Shown here: positions 26,654-35,394 of the stretch, in pieces
How positions within the stretch are numbered: position 1 is the stretch's first letter
Layout: each line of letters begins with the position of its first letter
Assembly: GCF_000619945.1 (NCBI RefSeq)
Contig: NZ_JHVC01000024.1
Span: 1-46,603, forward strand
Source: Clostridium lundense DSM 17049
GTDB taxonomy: Bacteria; Bacillota; Clostridia; Clostridiales; Clostridiaceae
Direction of reading: 5' to 3'
DNA length: 46,603 nucleotides
Made by a program: the position numbers and the translations under genes
The notes under the pieces: generated by a model
Seen by the model: only the letters and a program-made list of their open reading frames with translations
The model's database searches: none
What the model was told of the DNA's origin: nothing

Positions 26654-27412
26654 CTATATTCTCACCTGAATATTTTTATCTTTTAAATACATTTTTAAAT
26701 CAGTGATATTTATTTGTCCAAAATGAAATACAGAAGCTGCCAGCACTCCATCCACCTTTGCATAGTCTATTGCCTTATAAAAATCCTCCATTTTTCCTGC
26801 ACCACCAGATGCAATTACAGGCACATTTACAGAGTTGGTTATTTTTTTTAAAAGCTCAATGTCATAGCCATTTTTCATCCCATCTTCATCTATACTATTT
26901 ATTACTATTTCACCAGCTCCAAGTTCAACCCCTTTTATTGCCCATTTTACTGCATCTAAATCAGTTTTTTCCCTTCCACCTTTTACATAAACGCTCCAAG
27001 AACCTTCATTATTTTTTTTAGCATCTATAGATAATACTATACACTGAGTACCAAATGTTAAAGAAGCTTGCCTTATTAATTCTGGATTCTTTATAGCAGC
27101 AGAATTTATAGAAATCTTATCTGCTCCCTTTCTTAAAATATTTGTAATATCCTTAATTGAAGAAATTCCTCCACCTACGCAAAATGGTATATTAATATTT
27201 TGAGCTACCTTTTCAACAAATTCTAAAGAGATCTTCCTTTCCTCATTAGAAGCAGTTATATCATAAAATACAAGCTCATCTGCTCCCACATTACTATAAT
27301 ACTTGCCTAGCATTTCTGGGCTATCTACATCTACTATATTTTCAAACTTTTGTCCTTTTACCACCCTACCATTTCTCACATCCAAACAGGGGATTATTCT
27401 TTTTGCAAGCAT
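26654..27412 (-). CDS. hisF: Imidazole glycerol phosphate synthase, cyclase subunit
   Basis: A 252-residue (beta/alpha)8 barrel that joins PRFAR and ammonia to make IGP and AICAR, paired with HisH. Catalytic Asp in IPCLDVRNGRVVKG (D11) and in NSIDEDGMKNGYD. GGGISS and ASGGAG are the phosphate-binding loops. The start has AAGGAGGTGG. It overlaps hisA by 19 nt. Confidence 0.96.
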   Translation of the reverse strand: MLAKRIIPCLDVRNGRVVKGQKFENIVDVDSPEMLGKYYSNVGADELVFYDITASNEERKISLEFVEKVAQNINIPFCVGGGISSIKDITNILRKGADKISINSAAIKNPELIRQASLTFGTQCIVLSIDAKKNNEGSWSVYVKGGREKTDLDAVKWAIKGVELGAGEIVINSIDEDGMKNGYDIELLKKITNSVNVPVIASGGAGKMEDFYKAIDYAKVDGVLAASVFHFGQINITDLKMYLKDKNIQVRI

Positions 27413-28113
27413 TTTTCCACCTCCTTATACTCTAATAAATTATCATAAAAAGCCTTTCCTATTATTCCTCCATATATATTCATTTCTTTAAGTCTTAATA
27501 TATCTTTAATTCTTGTTATTCCTCCTGACGCAATAATATTTAACTTTGTTTTTTCTGATAATATTTTATAAATATCAAAATTAGGTCCTTTTAGCATACC
27601 ATCCTTAGAAATATCCGTATAAACTATTGTTTTTACCCCAATATCTTCAAGTTCTTTACACAAATCTATAGAAGAAATCTTACTTATTACCTCCCAGCCC
27701 CTTGTTGCTACCTTTCCTTCTTTAGCATCTATAGAAACTATTATTTTTTCATTATATTTAGAAATTAATTCTTTCAAAAGCCTCTTATTTTCAACAGCTA
27801 TGGTTCCCACAATTACTCTCTCTACTCCCATAGATATAAGACTTTCTGCTTTTTCTACACTTCTTATACCTCCTCCTACTTGAACAGGTATTCCTATATT
27901 TTTCACTATTTTTTCTATAGATTCTTTATTAATAAACTCTTCACTTCTAGCTCCATCCAAATCTACTAAATGTAAAAATGAAGCTCCTTCTTCTTTCCAC
28001 TTCAGTGCTATTTTAAATGGTTCATCAGAATATACTTTTAATTTATTAAAATCTCCTTGAGAAAGTCTTACACATTTATTACTCTTTATATCAATAGCAG
28101 GAAAAATTATCAT
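27394..28113 (-). CDS. hisA: ProFAR isomerase
   Basis: A 239-residue half-duplicated barrel, homologous to HisF, that isomerises ProFAR to PRFAR. Seen: PAIDI (catalytic D8), LVDLDGA, QVGGGIRS, DISKDGML-x-G-PN, ASGGI. It overlaps hisH by 4 nt at its start and hisF by 19 nt at its end, so translational coupling is likely. Confidence 0.96.
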   Translation of the reverse strand: MIIFPAIDIKSNKCVRLSQGDFNKLKVYSDEPFKIALKWKEEGASFLHLVDLDGARSEEFINKESIEKIVKNIGIPVQVGGGIRSVEKAESLISMGVERVIVGTIAVENKRLLKELISKYNEKIIVSIDAKEGKVATRGWEVISKISSIDLCKELEDIGVKTIVYTDISKDGMLKGPNFDIYKILSEKTKLNIIASGGITRIKDILRLKEMNIYGGIIGKAFYDNLLEYKEVEKCLQKE

Positions 28114-28712
28114 TTTATCATCTCCCCATAAGCTTTTAGTATGTTAAGTCCCACTTGAGAACTCTTTTCCGGATGAAATTGTATACCATAAATATTGTCC
28201 TTTCTTACAATAGCAGGAATGTTAATACCATAATCTGCATAAGCTACTAATTCCTTATTTGTAGATTTTGCATAATAAGAATGTACAAAGTATACATATT
28301 CATCTTCATTTATATATTTTAATATTGGATCATCCTTATAAAATTTTATATTGTTCCAACCCATGTGGGGAATTTTTAAATCCACATCTATTTTTTCTAC
28401 AGTTCCCCCTATTAAACCTAATCCTTCATACTCCCCATTCTCATAACTTTTATCATAAAGCAGCTGCATTCCTAAACATATCCCAATTATAAACTTTCCT
28501 TTTTGCACCTGTTCTTTTATTATTGGTATTAAGTTCATATTATTTAATGAATCTATAGCATCTCTAAATGCTCCTACTCCTGGCAAAATAATTGAATTAC
28601 AGTTTTTAATTTCATCTATATCTTTTGAAACCTTAGTTTCTATTCCTACCTTTTTAAAAGCTCTCTTTACAGAATCTATATTTCCAAGTCCATAATCTAT
28701 TATTATGTTCAA
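28110..28712 (-). CDS. hisH: Imidazole glycerol phosphate synthase, glutaminase subunit
   Basis: A 200-residue class I glutamine amidotransferase that feeds ammonia to HisF. The nucleophile is C79 in GICLGMQLL; the H180-E182 pair is in FHPEKSSQVG. DYGLGNI at the start and LPGVGAF (oxyanion region) are typical. Located directly after hisB. Confidence 0.96.
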   Translation of the reverse strand: MNIIIDYGLGNIDSVKRAFKKVGIETKVSKDIDEIKNCNSIILPGVGAFRDAIDSLNNMNLIPIIKEQVQKGKFIIGICLGMQLLYDKSYENGEYEGLGLIGGTVEKIDVDLKIPHMGWNNIKFYKDDPILKYINEDEYVYFVHSYYAKSTNKELVAYADYGINIPAIVRKDNIYGIQFHPEKSSQVGLNILKAYGEMIK

Positions 28713-29291
28713 TTACAAAACCCCCTTTGATGATGATATATTATCTGAAATAACCTGCACTGCTTCCTTTAAAGTCCTAGAAAAAGATTTGAATACAGAT
28801 TCTATTTTGTGGTGATCATTTTCACCATACAAAACATTAATATGGAGAGTTATTCTAGCCTCATTTACAAAGGCTCTAAAAAATTCCTTAAAATTTTGTG
28901 TATCCATGCTTCCTATGGTCTCTCTTTCAAAATTTACATTAAAAAACAAATAAGGACGATTACTTATATCTAAAGCTGCAAGACTTAAAGCTTCATCCAT
29001 AGGTATATAAACACTAGAATATCTCTTTATGCCTATTCTTTCCCCTAAACATTTATTAAAAGCCTGACCTAGTGCTATTCCTATATCCTCCATAGTATGG
29101 TGGTCATCCACATATAAATCTCCACTGCAATTTACTATTAAATCGAAAGAACCATGAAAAGCCATTAAAGTAAGCATATGATCCATAAACCCAATCCCTG
29201 TATTAATTTCACTTTTGCCACTACCATCTAAATTCATTTCAACATATACATTAGTTTCAAGGGTTTTTCTTTCAACCTTAGCTTTTCGCAT
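28713..29291 (-). CDS. hisB: Imidazoleglycerol-phosphate dehydratase (monofunctional)
   Basis: A 192-residue IGP dehydratase. Seen: R-x-T-x-E-x-x-x-x-V start, GFMDHMLTLMAFH, DDHHTMEDIGIALG (Mn ligands) and ENDHHKIESVFKS. There is no N-terminal phosphatase domain as in enterics, so histidinol phosphatase must be supplied elsewhere. It overlaps hisC by 14 nt. Confidence 0.96.
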   Translation of the reverse strand: MRKAKVERKTLETNVYVEMNLDGSGKSEINTGIGFMDHMLTLMAFHGSFDLIVNCSGDLYVDDHHTMEDIGIALGQAFNKCLGERIGIKRYSSVYIPMDEALSLAALDISNRPYLFFNVNFERETIGSMDTQNFKEFFRAFVNEARITLHINVLYGENDHHKIESVFKSFSRTLKEAVQVISDNISSSKGVL

Positions 29292-30330
29292 TTTCTTTTA
29301 TCTCCTTTAAACATTTAATAAATTCTCTATTTTCATATTCACTTCCCACAGTAACCCTAAAGTACCCTTTTAAATCCTCTGAAAAATCTCTTATGAGTAT
29401 TCCATATTCTGCAAGCCTATACTTTAAATTAATAATTTCACACTTAAAAAATACAAAATTCCCATAAGATTTAAAAACCTCTATTCCTATTTCTTTCAGC
29501 TTGCTATATAAAGATTCTCTCTCTTTTTTTACCTCTTCCACATAACACATGATTTTATCTTTATTTTTAAGTGCTGTTATACCCACATATTGAGTAAGAG
29601 CATTTAGATTGTATGGAGATCTTACTTTATTTATTATGTTAATTATTTTTTCATTAGATACCATATATCCAAGTCTCACAGCTGCAAGTCCTAGTGCTTT
29701 TGATAAAGTTCTTAAAACTATTAAATTTTTATAGTTTCCTATTTCATTTACCATAGAATCTCCTGCAAATTCTATGTAGGCTTCATCTACTACTACTATT
29801 GAATCTGTATTTTCTAATAGCGTTTTTATATGATCTTTATCTATCAAATATCCTGTTGGATTATTAGGATTACATAAAATAATAACTTTAGGATTAACTT
29901 CCTTAGCCTTGTTTATTAAAAGTTCTATATTCACAGAAAAATCCTTATTGCTTTTAAGTCCAATAAATTTAGTTGAATATATTTTGCTAAATATTGAATA
30001 CATACTAAAAGTAGGAGTAAAACTTAAAATAACTTCATCCTTATCTACAAAAGTTTTTATTATGAGCTCTATCATTTCACTAGAACCATTACCAGCTATT
30101 ATGTTTGCTGAATTTACATTTATATATTTGCCTATTTCCTCCCTTAATAGAGTAGTTTCATTATCAGGATAAAAATTTATATTAAAATCTTCCCCAAATT
30201 TAATTCCTTCTTTGTATATATCCTTAAATAAAATGTTTTTTCCCTCATTAGCATCTAGCTTTATTTTATAGTCCAAATTATTAGGAACATATTCTTTTAA
30301 ATTTCTTATACTTTCTTTTACTAATTCCAT
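29278..30330 (-). CDS. hisC: Histidinol-phosphate aminotransferase
   Basis: A 350-residue fold-type I PLP enzyme. Seen: LDANEG at 25-30, AGNGSSEMI, CNPNNPTG at 153-160, VVDEAYIEF, and the PLP-binding lysine K211 in TLSKALGLA, followed by R219-LGY. The N- and C-terminal parts look complete. It sits 3 nt after hisD. Confidence 0.95.
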   Translation of the reverse strand: MELVKESIRNLKEYVPNNLDYKIKLDANEGKNILFKDIYKEGIKFGEDFNINFYPDNETTLLREEIGKYINVNSANIIAGNGSSEMIELIIKTFVDKDEVILSFTPTFSMYSIFSKIYSTKFIGLKSNKDFSVNIELLINKAKEVNPKVIILCNPNNPTGYLIDKDHIKTLLENTDSIVVVDEAYIEFAGDSMVNEIGNYKNLIVLRTLSKALGLAAVRLGYMVSNEKIINIINKVRSPYNLNALTQYVGITALKNKDKIMCYVEEVKKERESLYSKLKEIGIEVFKSYGNFVFFKCEIINLKYRLAEYGILIRDFSEDLKGYFRVTVGSEYENREFIKCLKEIKENAKS

Positions 30331-30333
30331 AAA

Positions 30334-31620
30334 TTACTCCCCCTGAAATCTAACTTTTATTGAATTAGCGTGAGCTGTTAATCCCTCATCTTCTGCAATT
30401 CTAATAATTGAGTCTTTAGATTTTCTAAGTGCTTCTTTGCTATAATAAACTAATGAAGTTTTCTTTATAAAATCATCTATTGAAAGAGGTGAAGAAAATC
30501 TAGCAGTAGAACTAGTAGGTAAAGTGTGATTTGTCCCTGCAAAATAATCTCCCACTGGTTCTGGTGAATATTCTCCTAGAAATATAGCTCCTGCATTTTT
30601 TATTCTTCTATATATCTCAAAAGGATTTTTTGTTAGTATTTCTAAGTGTTCAGGTGCTATTTCGTTAGCTATATCTATAGATTCACTTAGACAATTAGTT
30701 ATAATAATTGCTCCATAATTTTGTAAAGATTTTTTTATTATGTCCTTTCTCTGAAGATTATTTACTTGTATTTCTAGCTCCTTTATTACATTTCTAGCAA
30801 GAATTTGTGAACTTGTAACCAAGATAGGGGCTGCCATTTCATCATGTTCTGCTTGAGAAATTAAATCCGCAGCTACATATTTTGCATTAGTATATCTATC
30901 TCCAATTATTAAAATCTCACTAGGGCCTGCTATCATATCTATTCCTACAAAGCCTGAAACCTTTCTTTTTGCCATAGTTACATAAATATTACCAGGACCT
31001 ACTATTTTATCCACCTTTGGTATTGTTTCTGTTCCAAAGGTTAATGCACCTATACCTTGTGCTCCTCCAACCTTATATATTTTATCTACCCCAGCTATGG
31101 ATGCCGCTACAAGTATTGACTCTTTAATATTTCCTTGTTTATTGGGTGGAGTTATCATAATAATTTCTTTAACTCCAGCTATCTTTGCAGGTACTGCATT
31201 CATTAAAACTGTAGATGGATAAGCTGCACTTCCACCTGGAACATATATTCCTACTTTTTCTATAGGATTTACTATTTGTCCTAAAACAATATCTTCTCCT
31301 TCATAAAAAGTATAAGAATTTCTTATTTGCTTATTGTGGTACTTTTCTATATTTAGCTTTGCCTTTACTAAATCTTCCTTTAAGTTTTTATCTATGTTAT
31401 TAAATGCATTATCTATTTCTTCATCGGATACTAAAAAATCTTCTATGGAGACTTTATCAAATTTTAATGTATACTCTCTTATAGCTTCATCTTTTCTTCT
31501 CTTAACTTCTGTTAAAATTTCATTAACAGCCTTATTCACTTCATAAAACTCAAATTGGCTTCTTTCTAAAAGCTTTTTTAAAAATTCTCTATCCTTTTCA
31601 AATTGGATTATATTAATCAT
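30334..31620 (-). CDS. hisD: Histidinol dehydrogenase
   Basis: A 428-residue zinc enzyme that oxidises histidinol to histidine with two NAD. Seen: PIEKVGIYVPGG-AAYPSTVLM, KVGGAQGIGALTFGTETIPKVDKIVGPGN, DMIAGPSEILI, SQAEHDE (catalytic Glu/His region), NHTLPTS and the late L-T-A-H. Its length is normal. It follows hisG at 2 nt. Confidence 0.96.
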   Translation of the reverse strand: MINIIQFEKDREFLKKLLERSQFEFYEVNKAVNEILTEVKRRKDEAIREYTLKFDKVSIEDFLVSDEEIDNAFNNIDKNLKEDLVKAKLNIEKYHNKQIRNSYTFYEGEDIVLGQIVNPIEKVGIYVPGGSAAYPSTVLMNAVPAKIAGVKEIIMITPPNKQGNIKESILVAASIAGVDKIYKVGGAQGIGALTFGTETIPKVDKIVGPGNIYVTMAKRKVSGFVGIDMIAGPSEILIIGDRYTNAKYVAADLISQAEHDEMAAPILVTSSQILARNVIKELEIQVNNLQRKDIIKKSLQNYGAIIITNCLSESIDIANEIAPEHLEILTKNPFEIYRRIKNAGAIFLGEYSPEPVGDYFAGTNHTLPTSSTARFSSPLSIDDFIKKTSLVYYSKEALRKSKDSIIRIAEDEGLTAHANSIKVRFQGE

Positions 31621-31622
31621 AG

Positions 31623-32249
31623 TTATCCCTCCATACTATTTAATAATTTACTAATGTTTTGTATTCTATTAAATTTAAATCTATAGCTTACTCTATTGCA
31701 TATAAGCTTAGCGCTTATATTGAGTATATCTTCAATTACTTCTAGGCCATTAGCCTTTAATGTATTTCCTGTTTCCACTAAGTCCACTATTACATCGGAA
31801 AGACCTACTAAAGGTGCTAATTCTACAGAACCATTGAGTTTTATTATTTCAATTTTTTGCCCTCTTTCATAAAAGTACTTTTGAGAAACTTTTGGGTACT
31901 TAGTTCCTACCCTTAATATTTCATCCTTTTTATATACACTTTCACCTTTTATCCCTGCTATAGAAAACTTACATTTTCCAAAACCTAAATCCAATATCTC
32001 ATATACATCATTATCACTTTCTAAAATCACATCTTTTCCAACTACTCCTAGGTCTGCTACCCCCTTTTCCACATAGGTTAGTACATCTGTAGGCTTAACA
32101 TATATAAAATTTATTTTATTTTCTTCATCTTTAAAAATAAGTTTTCTGGAATCTAGATCTATAGATTCTCCTAGCCCTACTTTTTTTAATACTTTATATG
32201 CTTCCTCTCCAAGTCTTCCCTTTGAAAGGGCTATAGTAATATAATTCAC
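31623..32249 (-). CDS. hisG: ATP phosphoribosyltransferase, short catalytic subunit
   Basis: A 208-residue short-form HisG (no C-terminal regulatory domain), so it needs HisZ. First and feedback-controlled step of histidine synthesis. Seen: ALSKGRLGEEA, GVADLGVVGKDV, GTKYPKVSQKYF and the PRPP loop ELAPLVGLSDVIVDLVETGNTL. The ATG overlaps the hisZ stop by 4 nt. Confidence 0.96.
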   Translation of the reverse strand: MNYITIALSKGRLGEEAYKVLKKVGLGESIDLDSRKLIFKDEENKINFIYVKPTDVLTYVEKGVADLGVVGKDVILESDNDVYEILDLGFGKCKFSIAGIKGESVYKKDEILRVGTKYPKVSQKYFYERGQKIEIIKLNGSVELAPLVGLSDVIVDLVETGNTLKANGLEVIEDILNISAKLICNRVSYRFKFNRIQNISKLLNSMEG

Positions 32250-33211
32250 CTTTTATCACCTTCCTTATAATAATTTTTCATTAAACTATCTAAATTTACA
32301 GAAAAACCTATAGCTGAAACTTTTCTACCAAATTCCTTTGTTAAGGAGTCATATCTTCCTCCACTTATAATCTCTCTATAACACTTTGGGTAATATCCTT
32401 TAAAAATTAATCCATCATAATAATCTAATTCTGTAACCATGGATAAATCAAAATGTGCATATTTCATATATCCATTCTCTTGTATAAAACGGTTTAAATT
32501 TACAAGTTCTTCTATTGCTTTTTTCATTTCTTCGTTCATATAAAAATTTTTAGCCTTGGATATAATCTCTGTTAAATTCCCTTGAAAATCCAAAATGTTA
32601 GATATAAGCTCCTGCACTTCATTTGATAAATTTAAAGTTTGGATGAAATTAATTAATTCAAACTTGTTTTTTCTATAAATTAAGCTTTTCAATTGATTTT
32701 GAATGTTTTCATTTAAATTCAATTTATTTAAAATTCCATCTACATATTTACTACTTCCAATATCTAAAATAAAATTATCATTAAACTTTCTTAAAACTTT
32801 TAAAGCTAATGCTACTGCCTCTATATCTCCTTTAAATGAGTCTTCTCCCAAGTATTCAATTCCCATCTGCATAATTTCTTTAATATTTGCTTCATCTTTA
32901 TTTTTGTAAATTGTAGAAGTATAAAACAATTTAAGTTTTAAATCCTCTTCCCATCTTGGAATTAGATTTTTAATTATATTTAAAGTTATATCAGGTCTTA
33001 ATACAAAAATCTTAGAACTACTGCTTAATACCTTTACTGTAGACTCATTTTTTATTTTTTTATTAATTCCTGCGAGTTTATCTAAGCTTTCAAAAGTAGA
33101 AGGCTGAATTTGAATAAATCCCTCTTTCAAAAACATATCCTCTAACATCTTTATCATTTTATATCTTTTAGCAGAATAGTTTATTTCATCTTTAATTTTT
33201 AAAAACTCCAT
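32246..33211 (-). CDS. hisZ: ATP phosphoribosyltransferase regulatory subunit
   Basis: A 321-residue class II aminoacyl-tRNA-synthetase-like protein without tRNA ligation function, which makes the complex with short HisG. Seen: IQPSTFESLD, FVLRPDIT (motif 2 region), YDGLIFKGY and SGGRYDSLTKEFGR (motif 3 region). I choose the ATG at 33211 (TAGGTGA five nt upstream); an in-frame GTG at 33220 is an alternative. First structural gene after the attenuator. Confidence 0.9.
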   Translation of the reverse strand: MEFLKIKDEINYSAKRYKMIKMLEDMFLKEGFIQIQPSTFESLDKLAGINKKIKNESTVKVLSSSSKIFVLRPDITLNIIKNLIPRWEEDLKLKLFYTSTIYKNKDEANIKEIMQMGIEYLGEDSFKGDIEAVALALKVLRKFNDNFILDIGSSKYVDGILNKLNLNENIQNQLKSLIYRKNKFELINFIQTLNLSNEVQELISNILDFQGNLTEIISKAKNFYMNEEMKKAIEELVNLNRFIQENGYMKYAHFDLSMVTELDYYDGLIFKGYYPKCYREIISGGRYDSLTKEFGRKVSAIGFSVNLDSLMKNYYKEGDKR

Positions 33212-33242
33212 AATATTCACCTACTTTTTATATTTTAAAAAT

Positions 33243-33276
33243 GGAAAAAGCCATATAGGTATACCTATATGGCTTT
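33243..33276 (-). terminator. Attenuator terminator of the histidine operon
   Basis: On the minus strand AAAGCCATATAGG pairs perfectly with CCTATATGGCTTT around TATA; five T follow (TTTTTCC). It lies 32 nt before the hisZ start. Its 5' arm can also pair with upstream segment 3 (33291-33312), giving an antiterminator. Confidence 0.9.
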
Positions 33277-33376
33277 CTCAATATATAAAACCATCATAGA
33301 TACAATCCCTGAAACTTAGACAGCTAAATCAGGGATTGCATCTATGAACTGTTATTAGTTCAAGTTACAAACCCTT
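33277..33376 (-). promoter_or_regulatory. Histidine-operon attenuator: competing leader hairpins
   Basis: Three segments after the leader-peptide stop codon. Segment 1 (GGGTTTGTAAC, 33364-33374) can pair with segment 2 (GATGCAATCCC, within 33329-33346). Segment 2 can instead pair with segment 3 (33291-33312) in a long stem. Segment 3 also resembles the complement of the terminator 5' arm. Model: a ribosome at the stop codon covers segment 1, 2:3 forms and the terminator folds. A ribosome stalled at the His codons leaves segment 1 free, 1:2 forms, and segment 3 blocks the terminator. Confidence 0.8.
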
Positions 33377-33436
33377 TTATCTATGATGATGAAATCTAAC
33401 ATTAACATTTAATCTTACTAATACAATATTGGACAT
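33377..33436 (-). CDS. Histidine-operon leader peptide (HHHR-stop)
   Basis: A 19-residue reading frame, MSNIVLVRLNVNVRFHHHR, then TAA. GGAAGGAG lies 8 nt upstream of the ATG. Three consecutive CAT codons precede one Arg codon and the stop, just before competing hairpins and a terminator, about 170 nt upstream of hisZ. This is the classic layout of ribosome-mediated attenuation, as in enteric hisL, which it resembles in logic and not in sequence. Confidence 0.85.
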   Translation of the reverse strand: MSNIVLVRLNVNVRFHHHR

Positions 33437-33524
33437 ACTAAATTCTCCTTCCAAAAATGAATTATGTACTTAATTGCTTTTACTTTAATAATTTACTATG
33501 ATAAACTATTAAAGTGTTATATGC

Positions 33525-33553
33525 ATTATACTACTTTAAAATTATTTTTTCAA
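33525..33553 (-). promoter_or_regulatory. Promoter of the histidine operon
   Basis: Minus-strand TTGAAA (33548-33553), 17-bp spacer, TATAAT (33525-33530). It would start RNA near 33518, giving a leader of about 300 nt before hisZ. Confidence 0.8.
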
Positions 33554-33587
33554 TAGTTTTTTCAATTTTTATTATTGCAATATTATC

Positions 33588-33619
33588 TAAAAAAAGAGGC
33601 TTTAACTTAAGCCTCTTTT
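33588..33619 (-). terminator. Terminator of the ABC transporter operon
   Basis: AAAAGAGGCTTAAGTT / AAAGCCTCTTTT type stem with a GAGGC/GCCTC core, followed by TTTTTTT on the minus strand (A-run at 33590). It is 50 nt past the substrate-binding gene. Confidence 0.85.
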
Positions 33620-33669
33620 CTTTCATAAAATACATATTTATTTAAAACTAACTTACCTAAGTCTAATAA

Positions 33670-34623
33670 TTATTTGATATATTTAACATTGTCCATTGCT
33701 GGTTTTTCAATATTCAATTTCTTTAAGCTATCTTCATTTATATACACATCAGTTGCATCGGATATTTTTATTGGCATTTTAGAAATATCTTCTCCTTTTA
33801 ATACTGCAACTGCCATCTTACCTGTTTCATAACCTAATTTATAATAATTAATTCCTACAGTAGCTAGTGCCCCTCCTTCTACACTTCCTTTTTCTGCTGC
33901 AATTATAGGTACTTTTGCCTCTAATGTATTCTTAGCTATTATAGGCATTGATGATACTACTAATTGATCTGTTGGCACATATAATACATCTATTTTCTTT
34001 ACCAAACTAACTATAGCACTATTTACTTCATTTGTACTTGTTACTCCTGTAGAAATAATTTCATAATCCTTAGCAACCTTTTTTAGCTCATTTAATTGAA
34101 CTTCTGAATTTACTTCACTTGTATTATATATAAACCCTATTTTCTTTGCCTTTGGTACAAGCTTCTTTATTAAATCTAACTGCTTTTCAACTGGCAAATA
34201 ATCTGAAGTTCCTGACACATTAGTTTCAGGCTTTTCTATAGATTTAACTAGTCCAGCCTTTACTGGATCAGTAACAGAGCTAATCATTATTGGTATTTCC
34301 TTTGTTGCATTAAATGCCCCTTGAGCTGCAGGAGTACCTATAGCAAAAATCAAATCTTTCTTTTCTGAAGTAAATTTCTTAGCTATAGTTTGAGATACAG
34401 CTATATCTCCTTGAGCATTTTGATAATCTATTTTTATATTTTCTCCATCCTTATATCCATTTTCCTCCAGCGCCTTTATAAATCCTTCTCTATTTTGGTC
34501 TAGAGCAACATATTCTACAATTTGGCTTACACCTATATTTACCACTTTCTTTTTATCTGCTACTTTTCCACATCCAGTTAATACACCAGCTAATATTAAT
34601 ATTCCAACAATTACTTTTTTCAT
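33670..34623 (-). CDS. ABC transporter substrate-binding lipoprotein (ABC_sub_bind family)
   Basis: A 317-residue lipoprotein: signal peptide with lipobox VLTGC (C18), then GVSQIVEYVALDQNREGFIKAL, FAIGTPAAQ, ISSVTDPV-x-AGLV, IGFIYNTSEVNS, VPTDQLVVSSM and VGINYYKLGYETGKMA. This matches the PF04392 family (TrpX-like), whose better-known members are predicted tryptophan or other amino-acid binders. The substrate here is not known. Last gene of a three-gene operon with its permease and ATPase. Confidence 0.85.
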   Translation of the reverse strand: MKKVIVGILILAGVLTGCGKVADKKKVVNIGVSQIVEYVALDQNREGFIKALEENGYKDGENIKIDYQNAQGDIAVSQTIAKKFTSEKKDLIFAIGTPAAQGAFNATKEIPIMISSVTDPVKAGLVKSIEKPETNVSGTSDYLPVEKQLDLIKKLVPKAKKIGFIYNTSEVNSEVQLNELKKVAKDYEIISTGVTSTNEVNSAIVSLVKKIDVLYVPTDQLVVSSMPIIAKNTLEAKVPIIAAEKGSVEGGALATVGINYYKLGYETGKMAVAVLKGEDISKMPIKISDATDVYINEDSLKKLNIEKPAMDNVKYIK

Positions 34624-34638
34624 AATTATTCCTCTCCT

Positions 34639-35394
34639 TTACACTGCATATTCAAATTTTTTTAATATGTCTTCCACAGTTAATTTTTTCTTTTCTTCTT
34701 CATCTAAATCTAAGATGACTTCACCCTTATGTAACATAATAATTCTGTTACCATACTGTATTGCATCCCTCAAATTGTGAGTTACCATCAATGTAGTAAT
34801 GTTTTTTTCTTTAACAATTTTTTGGGTAAGTTTCATTACTTCACTAGATGTTTTAGGATCTAATGCTGCTGTATGCTCATCTAGCAACAACACCTTAGGA
34901 TTAGATACACTAGCCATTATTAATGATAATGCTTGCCTTTGTCCTCCTGAAAGATATTTAGCCTCTACATCTAAAAGCTTTTTTAAATCTAAGGATATAC
35001 CATCTAATAATTCTTCTAGGTACTCTGTTTTATGTCTAAGACAATATTTAAGATTAATTAACCTTCCTTTGTTTAATGCTAAAGATAAATTTTCTCTTAC
35101 TGTCATAGAAGGACATGTACCCAAAGCTGGATTCTGAAAAACCCTACTTATAATTTTAGTTCTTTTATGTTCAGGCATTTGAGTTATATCCTTGCCTTGA
35201 AGTAACATACTTCCAGATGTTTCTTCAACTACTCCTGAAATTATATTTAATAATGTTGACTTACCTGTACCATTGCTACCAATTATGCTTACAAAATCAC
35301 CTTTATTAATATTTAAATTAAGGTTTGAAAACAATACATTTTCACCTAGATAAGAATTATGAAAGCTTTTTGATAAGTTTTGAATTTTTAGCAT
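34639..35394 (-). CDS. ABC transporter ATP-binding protein
   Basis: A 251-residue single ATPase. Walker A GSNGTGKST at 38-46, Q-loop VFQNPALGTCPS, signature YLSGGQRQALSL, Walker B VLLLDEHTAALDP (His replaces the usual Pro after DE, a common variant in this family), and the switch histidine MVTHNL. It overlaps the permease gene by 38 nt and has its own GGAGGTGG. Confidence 0.92.
   Translation of the reverse strand: MLKIQNLSKSFHNSYLGENVLFSNLNLNINKGDFVSIIGSNGTGKSTLLNIISGVVEETSGSMLLQGKDITQMPEHKRTKIISRVFQNPALGTCPSMTVRENLSLALNKGRLINLKYCLRHKTEYLEELLDGISLDLKKLLDVEAKYLSGGQRQALSLIMASVSNPKVLLLDEHTAALDPKTSSEVMKLTQKIVKEKNITTLMVTHNLRDAIQYGNRIIMLHKGEVILDLDEEEKKKLTVEDILKKFEYAV

Noticed and set aside
33220..33520. 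T-box leader for the histidine operon
   Set aside because: I looked for the T-box antiterminator bulge and the specifier-loop features and did not find them; the coding leader explains the region better.
34799..35137. Plus-strand frame opposite the ABC ATPase
   Set aside because: It is the antisense shadow of a gene with clear Walker motifs; it has no start signal.
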